Assembly (NCBI RefSeq): GCF_039839375.1
Contig: NZ_JBDOQU010000013.1
Span: forward strand, 1 to 64,000
DNA from: JBDOQU01 sp039839375
Lineage (GTDB): Bacteria > Pseudomonadota > Alphaproteobacteria > DSM-16000 > Inquilinaceae
Direction of reading: 5' to 3'
DNA: 64,000 nucleotides
This document shows, one piece after another, positions 59,427-64,000 of the stretch. How positions within the stretch are numbered: position 1 is the first letter of the stretch; each line of letters begins with the position of its first letter. A program made the translations under genes and the position numbers. The notes below the pieces were generated by a model. It was not told the origin of the DNA and made no database searches. It saw only the letters and a list, made by a program, of their open reading frames with translations.

Positions 59427-59915
59427 ATGTCACGCGCCGTCAAATACTTAATTGCAGGAGTGCTTTTCACCATGACCACAGGACTTGCTACGACGACTTC
59501 GGCTGGCGAGAGCGATCGCAAGCTCACCATCGTCAATCCCCAGAACCTCTACGATCCAACGCCGAATGGCTACAGCACGGCGGTGATCACCCCTCCCAAT
59601 GCCCGGATAGCGTACATATCCGGACAGGGCGGGCAAGATAACACGGGAGCCTTGTCGCCAGACTTCGCGGCTCAGGTTGAACAGGCCTACGCGAACTTAA
59701 ATGCCGCGCTTGAAGGGATCGGGGCAAGACCTGACCAGGTCGCCAAACTCACCGTATTCGTCGTCGATCACGACATGTACAAGCTGGAAGTGCTGACCAG
59801 GAACGTCGTGGAAATGTTCGGCGAGAGGCTGCCAGCGCAAACTCTGATCCCGGTTCCCAAGCTTGCGATCGATCCAATGCTTTTTGAGGTCGAAGCCGTC
59901 GTCGTTCTGTATTAA
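59427..59915 (+). CDS. Secreted RidA-family protein
   Basis: A 162-residue protein with an N-terminal signal peptide (LIAGVLFTMTTGLATTTSAGE, residues about 8-28), followed by a RidA/YjgF-type domain (YISGQGGQDNTGALSPDFAAQVEQAYANLNAALEGIGARPDQVAKLTVFVVDHDMYKLEVL). RidA enzymes hydrolyse reactive imines; the exported members have less certain roles. The ATG at 59427 is chosen because the signal peptide starts there. Confidence 0.88.
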   Translation: MSRAVKYLIAGVLFTMTTGLATTTSAGESDRKLTIVNPQNLYDPTPNGYSTAVITPPNARIAYISGQGGQDNTGALSPDFAAQVEQAYANLNAALEGIGARPDQVAKLTVFVVDHDMYKLEVLTRNVVEMFGERLPAQTLIPVPKLAIDPMLFEVEAVVVLY

Positions 59916-59935
59916 CGGCGCCGGATAGCCCCACG

Positions 59936-60040
59936 CGCCGCGGCGACCGAGGCCCGCGGTGCCCCGCCCGGTCCAACCGGGCGGGGCAATGTCGTCAGCG
60001 CGTGATGCCTGACACAGGAGCGCGGTTGCGGTTCGCATTG
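59936..60040 (+). repeat. DUF736 gene end plus terminator, copy B
   Basis: A direct repeat of 58135-58240: CGCCGCGGCGAC, then the hairpin GCCCCGCCCGG/CCGGGCGGGGC (59961-59987, loop TCCAA, a perfect 11-bp stem), then CAGCGCGTG and CTGACAC. No intact DUF736 frame is attached, so it is an orphan 3' end. With copy A it brackets the YafY/RidA cassette. Confidence 0.75.
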
Positions 60041-60068
60041 CCAAAGGGAGCTTCGCACGCCGTGCCAG

Positions 60069-60533
60069 TCAGTCCGGGCGACGTGCCTGCGCTTCTTGAA
60101 CGGCCTTAACTGCCTTTCCGAACTCTTCTGGCGTCGGCGATTCCTCAAAGGAGGGGATTTCGTCCGGGATTGCGATCCAGGATTGCTTTCGCTTCGTTCA
60201 GATATGGGCGATCGGTTCCAGGCGATGGCTGTCCGACAATGTACCTGCCCGAAGGAAAATCAGCCCGGGGAGCGCGCTATTGCGATTGAAAATACGCGTA
60301 TGACAGGCCTCGCAAACAACCTGCTCAAAGTCGATCCCGCCGTTCGCATGGGAGTAAGAGACTGTCGGGCCGTCGCACGTCATTGCTGACTCGGGAACCA
60401 TCGCATGTTCGCCGAAGGCACTTCCGCTCCATGTTTGGCAATTTAGGCAGTGGCACGCATAGACGTGAACCGTTTCATTGGCGTCCAGATTATATGTTAC
60501 TGCATTAAACCGACATCCCCCGGTTTGAAGCAT
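60069..60533 (-). pseudogene. GFA (glutathione-dependent formaldehyde-activating-like) family gene with nonsense codon
   Basis: The frame reads GGCRFNAVTYNL, then ACHCLNCQTWSGSAFG, VCEACHTRIFNRN (zinc-binding cysteines of the GFA/CENP-V fold), and LEPIAHI, then a TGA at 60198-60200. After it the same frame continues for 42 codons with TKRKQSWIAIPDEIPSFEESPTPEEFGKAV to a stop at 60069. That is the usual GFA C-terminus, where the homologous residue is Trp. A TGG-to-TGA change therefore cuts the protein at residue 111 of about 154. Confidence 0.8.
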
Positions 60534-60805
60534 GGAATTCCAACCTTTCTGCGATAAGAAATCTGGGTGCTATGCGTCATCTAAGATCAAGGCCGGAAGT
60601 CTACTTTCCATCAATCTCGAGCGAGCTTCTCGGCCGGCATCAAGCTCGCAATCTGATTTTGAGCTATGGGCGACCGAATCAGACAGAGCCTAGCGCCAGG
60701 CCGGAACGCCTGCACAGGCGCTTTCTACTAGCCAGTCGTAGCAAAGGCGACTATTTTAGTCGTAGTCGTGGCGTGCGCGCCTGAGTCCGTAGGAGGTGGT
60801 CATGC
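60534..60805. other. No supported gene
   Basis: A 70-codon frame at 60572-60784 looks like a chance ORF: basic, low-complexity and without a ribosome site. The 3' end holds AGGAGGTGG at 60790-60798, the ribosome site of the next gene. Confidence 0.5.
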
Positions 60806-61057
60806 ATGATCACCGCCCGACAGACGCGGGCCGCGCGCGCGTTGCTGAGTTGGAATCAGGAGACGCTCGCTGAAAAGGCCCTGGTATCGCTGACCGCGCT
60901 CAAGCGCCTTGAGTCCGCCAACGACCTCAAGGTGCATGAATCGACGCGTGATCAGGTGCGCAGGACGCTGGAAGCCGCCGGCATCGTTCTCCTGACGTCC
61001 GATCGCGGCGAGGGTGTGATGATCGTAAGGGAATCCGGCGTTGGCAAGGCGCCCTGA
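60806..61057 (+). CDS. Small XRE-type helix-turn-helix protein
   Basis: An 83-residue helix-turn-helix protein (TARQTRAARALLSWNQETLAEKALVSLTALKRLESANDLKVHESTRDQVRRTLEAAGI), with a strong AGGAGGTGG ribosome site. It resembles short transcriptional regulators found in the control region of conjugative elements. It may repress the adjacent backbone promoters; the target is not visible. Confidence 0.85.
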   Translation: MITARQTRAARALLSWNQETLAEKALVSLTALKRLESANDLKVHESTRDQVRRTLEAAGIVLLTSDRGEGVMIVRESGVGKAP

Positions 61058-61204
61058 CGCTCGATACTAGCCGGGCGGCACGTTCCGAGATCTGCAGCCT
61101 GCTGCCTTCGTAACGTCCATTCGTCGCGGTGTTGCACCGTTCAACAATATTACGCTGGTCAAAGCATCACGGCCACGGCTTCAGGAGCATCGCGGAGAAG
61201 CGCC

Positions 61205-61468
61205 ATGACGCAGAATGATTTCAAGGAGGAGCCGCCGGAGAGCCCGGCGCTCACAGATTATGACCGGCGACAGATGGCACGGTACATGCGCCTTCTAGAC
61301 GCCGAGGCCGATGGCGCCGATTGGCGTGAGGCTGTTTCGGTCCTTTTCGGTCTCGATCCCGACCGCGAGCCGGAGCGGGCACGCCGCATCCACAACACCC
61401 ATCTCGCCCGTGCCCGCTGGATGACGGAACACGGCTATCGCGAGCTTGTCCGAGAAGGACGGCACTGA
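61205..61468 (+). CDS. Small backbone protein of unknown function
   Basis: An 87-residue protein: PESPALTDYDRRQMARYMRLLDAEADGADWREAVSVLFGLDPDREPERARRIHNTHLARARWMTEHGYREL. The type recurs beside DUF2285 and HTH genes in alphaproteobacterial elements. It has a helical composition and no known domain. It lies 147 nt after the HTH gene. Confidence 0.75.
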   Translation: MTQNDFKEEPPESPALTDYDRRQMARYMRLLDAEADGADWREAVSVLFGLDPDREPERARRIHNTHLARARWMTEHGYRELVREGRH

Positions 61469-61589
61469 CACCGGAGGCGTGCGTCTCACGCAACGGATGA
61501 TGCGTCTGCCGGGACTTTACCGAGTGTTTTCAACCGGGAATCGTATCGTCCGGTCCATGCACCATCCATGCGAGCCCCGGAGACCGCCG

Positions 61590-62358
61590 ATGAAGCCCGA
61601 CACGTCTCGATGGCGATCGTCATCGACTTACGATTACCTAGACGACCTCATCCCGTCGGACCTCGCTTGGGAGTGGTTGCGGCGCAACGCGGAATACCAG
61701 CGCGACTATGCCGAAATCGAACGGCGCCCTCGCGCTGCCACCCAGCTGACCAACCTGGTGAGGCTGCGGTGGGGCGTGCGATTTCCCTGTCCGCCCCGAT
61801 TTCGCGGCCAGCGAGACGACGGTGTTCTGGGCGCCGGAGGCCGATCCGGGCACGGTGATTCTCACGATAGCGCCGGCGCTTCCCGGCCGCGACGGCACGC
61901 CGCCGGCTGAGCTCGATCCCGTCACTGTCCGCCTCGGAGACGAGGGCCTGCACATGGTGCATGGCGGAGGTTCCGCCGCCCTCCATCTGTTGTTACTAGG
62001 CGACACGCGACCTGGCCAACCGCTCGCCGCGCTCTTGCCGCTCGACGCCGACGCACCGGACCGGCTGGATGCGCTCGCCCGCCTGATACGCGGTCTGAGC
62101 CGGCCACCCACACCGCCGGACACGCGCCTGACGGCGCAGCGCCGACGCCGCCTCAAGCACATGCTCCAGGCACTCGACGGAACGACATCCGGGGCGAGCT
62201 ACCGGGACATCGCCGAAGTCATGTTCGGTGCAGGCCGCGTTGCGTCGGATCCCTGGAAGACCTCAGCACTGCGCGATGCCGCCATCCGTTTGGTCCGCGA
62301 CGGACGCAAGATGGTCAGCGGCGGCTATCGCCAGCTCCTGCATCGACGTCGAGCCTGA
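61590..62358 (+). pseudogene. DUF6499/DUF2285 protein, frameshifted
   Basis: The first frame from ATG 61590 reads a DUF6499-like start (SRWRSSSTYDYLDDLIPSDLAWEWLRRNAEYQRDYAEIE) up to RLRWGVRFP. From about 61790 the homology continues in the next frame (VRPDFAASETTVFWAPEADPG) and runs through the complete DUF2285 domain (LLPLDADAPDRLDALARLIRGLS to MVSGGYRQLL) to the stop at 62358. The total length is 769 nt, one more than a multiple of three. One extra base in the GATTTCCC run near 61790 explains this. Confidence 0.8.
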
Positions 62359-62499
62359 CCCGGTCCCGTGCCCCTGCTTGGGGGTGCGTTTTTAGGACCA
62401 TCATCTTCGCCATCCCCCCGCGCCGCCGCCCTCCGCCAACGTGGCCCTCGTTCACCGTCGCCCTTCGGCGCTGCGAACCGAACCCACGGAGGCCCGATT

Positions 62500-62784
62500 A
62501 TGTCCGCCAATCCCACCGGCGTGCCGCAACGATTTCTACGAACCCCCGAAGCCGCCCGTTTCCTCGGTCTGTCCGGCCGGACGCTGGAGAAACATCGCAC
62601 CTACGGGACCGGACCCGCCTATCGCAAGCTCGGCGGCCGCGTCGTGTACGCCGTAGAGGATCTCCAGTCCTGGGCCGACCTCGGCGCCAAGAGCTCGACC
62701 TCTGATCCGGGCCGCGGCACCGTTCTTCCCGCCAAGCGTCACGATGCCCTGCCGCCGGCTTTCGCCGGTCGTGCGGGCCGCTAA
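62500..62784 (+). CDS. Helix-turn-helix (AlpA/excisionase-like) protein
   Basis: A 94-residue protein with a MerR/excisionase-type helix-turn-helix (RFLRTPEAARFLGLSGRTLEKHRTYGTGPAYRKLGGRVVYAVEDLQSWADLG). The ATG at 62500 follows CGGAGG; the upstream frame from 62368 is non-coding. Such proteins sit directly before repA in this element type and may act as regulator or recombination-direction factor. Confidence 0.9.
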   Translation: MSANPTGVPQRFLRTPEAARFLGLSGRTLEKHRTYGTGPAYRKLGGRVVYAVEDLQSWADLGAKSSTSDPGRGTVLPAKRHDALPPAFAGRAGR

Positions 62785-62802
62785 CCGTCGGGCGCTCATC
62801 CC

Positions 62803-63687
62803 ATGGCGGCACGACCTCGCCCGATGTCCGAGCGCGAACAGCTCGACCTGTTTCGAGCGCTCCCCGGCGATCTCGCGCCCCGCGACGCGCAGGACCTTAT
62901 GGCCTACCCGTTCTTCTCCCTTGCCAAGTCGAAACGCCTGGCGCCGATCGATTTCAAGGCAGGGTCGATCGTCATCCGCGTCGAGGCGGTGCCTGAGCAC
63001 GGCATGGCGACCATCTGGGATGCCGACGTGCTGATCTGGGCCGCGAGCCAGATCGTCGAGGCCCGCGACGCCGGCCTACGGCCATCGCGGCTGATGGGCG
63101 CAAGACCCTACGAGATCCTGAACTTCATCGGCCGCGGCGTCTCCCTGCGAGACTACGACCGCCTGAAGGCCGCGCTCGACCGGCTGCAATCCACCACCAT
63201 CGCGACCTCGATCCGCCAGCCGACCGAACGGCGGCTGCATCGCTTCTCCTGGATCAACGAGTGGAAGGAAAAAGCCGACGATCGCGGCCGTCCACTCGGC
63301 CTCGAGCTGATCGTTCCCGACTGGTTCTACGCCGCCGTCCTAGACGACGCGCTCGTGCTGACGATCGACCGCGCCTATTTCGATCTGACCGGCGGCCTGG
63401 AGCGCTGGCTCTATCGGCTCGTGCGCAAGCATGGCGGCCGGCAAGAGTTCGGCTGGAGCTTCGACTTCATCCATCTCCACGCCAAGTCGGGCAGCCTCTC
63501 GCCTCTGAAGCACTTCGCCTACGACTTGCGCGACATCGTCCGTCGCCAGGCGCTGCCTGGCTATCGCCTGACGATCGAGCGCCCGTCCAGCGGACCCGAA
63601 CGCCTCTCCTTCGCTCCGACCGGTCTGCCGTCTTTTGGCACACAGTGCCGCCGCCGCGCCAACGCCCGCCCTGGGGATAAGCTGTGA
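62803..63687 (+). CDS. repA: Replication initiator protein A (RPA family)
   Basis: A 294-residue initiator of the RPA family: MSEREQLDLFRALPGDLAPRDAQDLMAYPFFSLAKSKRLAPIDFKAGSIVIRVEAV, then MGARPYEILNFIGRG, and the C-terminal LERWLYRLVRKHGGRQEFGWSFDFIHLHAKSGS. It probably drives replication of the excised circular element. It starts 18 nt after the HTH gene and is followed by tandem iteron-like repeats and parA, so the three form the replication and stability module. Confidence 0.93.
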   Translation: MAARPRPMSEREQLDLFRALPGDLAPRDAQDLMAYPFFSLAKSKRLAPIDFKAGSIVIRVEAVPEHGMATIWDADVLIWAASQIVEARDAGLRPSRLMGARPYEILNFIGRGVSLRDYDRLKAALDRLQSTTIATSIRQPTERRLHRFSWINEWKEKADDRGRPLGLELIVPDWFYAAVLDDALVLTIDRAYFDLTGGLERWLYRLVRKHGGRQEFGWSFDFIHLHAKSGSLSPLKHFAYDLRDIVRRQALPGYRLTIERPSSGPERLSFAPTGLPSFGTQCRRRANARPGDKL

Positions 63688-63693
63688 ATCGTC

Positions 63694-63758
63694 TCGTGCT
63701 ATCGAGGACCGCCCCTGTCGTGCCATCGGGGACCCGATCCTCGTGCTATCGGGGACCG
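63694..63758 (+). repeat. Three tandem iteron-like repeats between repA and parA
   Basis: TCGTGCTATCGAGGACCG (63694), TCGTGCCATCGGGGACCC (63718) and TCGTGCTATCGGGGACCG (63741) are 18-nt copies spaced 24 and 23 nt apart, about two helical turns. Their place directly after an RPA-family initiator gene fits a RepA-binding origin. The rest of 63759-63898 holds no gene. Confidence 0.75.
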
Positions 63759-63898
63759 AAATCGCTGGTTCCACTCGCAATTTCAGAGACTTGCGGCTTC
63801 CGTAACTTCTCTAACCTAGATTCCTACGGAATCTTTCTAACGCGCCCCCCGTTCTGCCCGCCTGCGGATAACCGGCAAGCTGCCGCCCGGAGCGCGTC

Positions 63899-64000
63899 AT
63901 GATCGTCGCGCTCCTCAACCAGAAGGGCGGGGTCGGCAAGACGACGCTTGCCCTTCATCTCGCCGGGGAGTGGGCCGGGAGAGGAAAGCGTGTCACGCTG
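63899..64000 (+). CDS. parA: ParA family ATPase (cut by window end)
   Basis: The first 34 residues read MIVALLNQKGGVGKTTLALHLAGEWAGRGKRVTL, with the deviant Walker A KGGVGKTT of ParA-type partition ATPases. The gene continues beyond the window. It follows repA and the iteron-like repeats, completing the replication and partition module. Confidence 0.92.
   Translation, partial: MIVALLNQKGGVGKTTLALHLAGEWAGRGKRVTL

Noticed and set aside
60572..60784. 70-codon plus-strand gene
   Set aside because: No ribosome site, biased basic composition and no backbone counterpart known to me.

Overview
This is a GC-rich alphaproteobacterial chromosome segment. The evidence is the gene content (Lap-type type I secretion, tarD, glutathione-dependent formaldehyde oxidation), an alphaproteobacterial-type LexA direct-repeat box, the 3' end of a tRNA-Arg(CCG), and a RepA/ParA/ParB/DUF736/DUF2285 mobile backbone of a kind common in sphingomonads and rhizobia. 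I cannot place it reliably below class level.

Region 1 (1-16.2 kb) is ordinary chromosome: an L,D-transpeptidase, a YggS-type PLP protein, a JmjC-like cupin, an Lrp regulator divergent from hpd, a DMT exporter, the formaldehyde pair fghA/adhC, and nudC. Then comes a tightly coupled operon on the minus strand, lapB-lapC-lapG-(Cache-PAS-degenerate HD-GYP), in which every gene overlaps the next by 4 nt. It encodes a type I secretion ABC protein, its membrane-fusion protein, a LapG-type periplasmic cysteine protease and a membrane HD-GYP protein that has lost its metal-binding HD pair. No adhesin gene and no GGDEF-EAL LapD are visible, so the HD-GYP protein may be the c-di-GMP receptor that controls LapG.

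Region 2 (16.2-24.0 kb) holds a frameshifted serine-recombinase remnant and a 1273-aa orphan protein with a C-terminal PD-(D/E)XK-like nuclease motif. These are followed by a D-tartrate dehydratase gene with a divergent LysR regulator and by a RhuM-family gene.

Region 3 (24.03 kb to the window end) is the left part of an integrative and conjugative element inserted at the 3' end of a tRNA-Arg(CCG) gene. It opens with the 45-nt tRNA fragment and a tyrosine integrase. Next come a complete QatABCD anti-phage system, a HigBA-type toxin-antitoxin pair, and an SOS-controlled imuA-imuB-dnaE2 mutagenesis cassette with a LexA box. Backbone genes follow: YedK, ArdC, ParB, a methyltransferase/Strawberry-notch helicase, a toprim protein, a DUF2493 SLOG protein, DUF736, HTH proteins, DUF2285, RepA, iteron-like repeats and ParA (cut by the window end). 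Cargo has been inserted between backbone genes several times and left scars: duplicated hairpins around a 5'-truncated sensor kinase, a truncated PP-loop gene beside an EVE/ABM cassette, a TonB-receptor fragment beside an alpha/beta hydrolase, and a duplicated DUF736 gene end around a YafY/RidA cassette. Conjugation genes would lie to the right of the window.

The most novel-looking signals are the LapG-linked degenerate HD-GYP protein, two families of conserved structured leaders shared by unlinked backbone genes (one before ardC, parB and the helicase; another before DUF2493 and DUF736), and the orphan nuclease.
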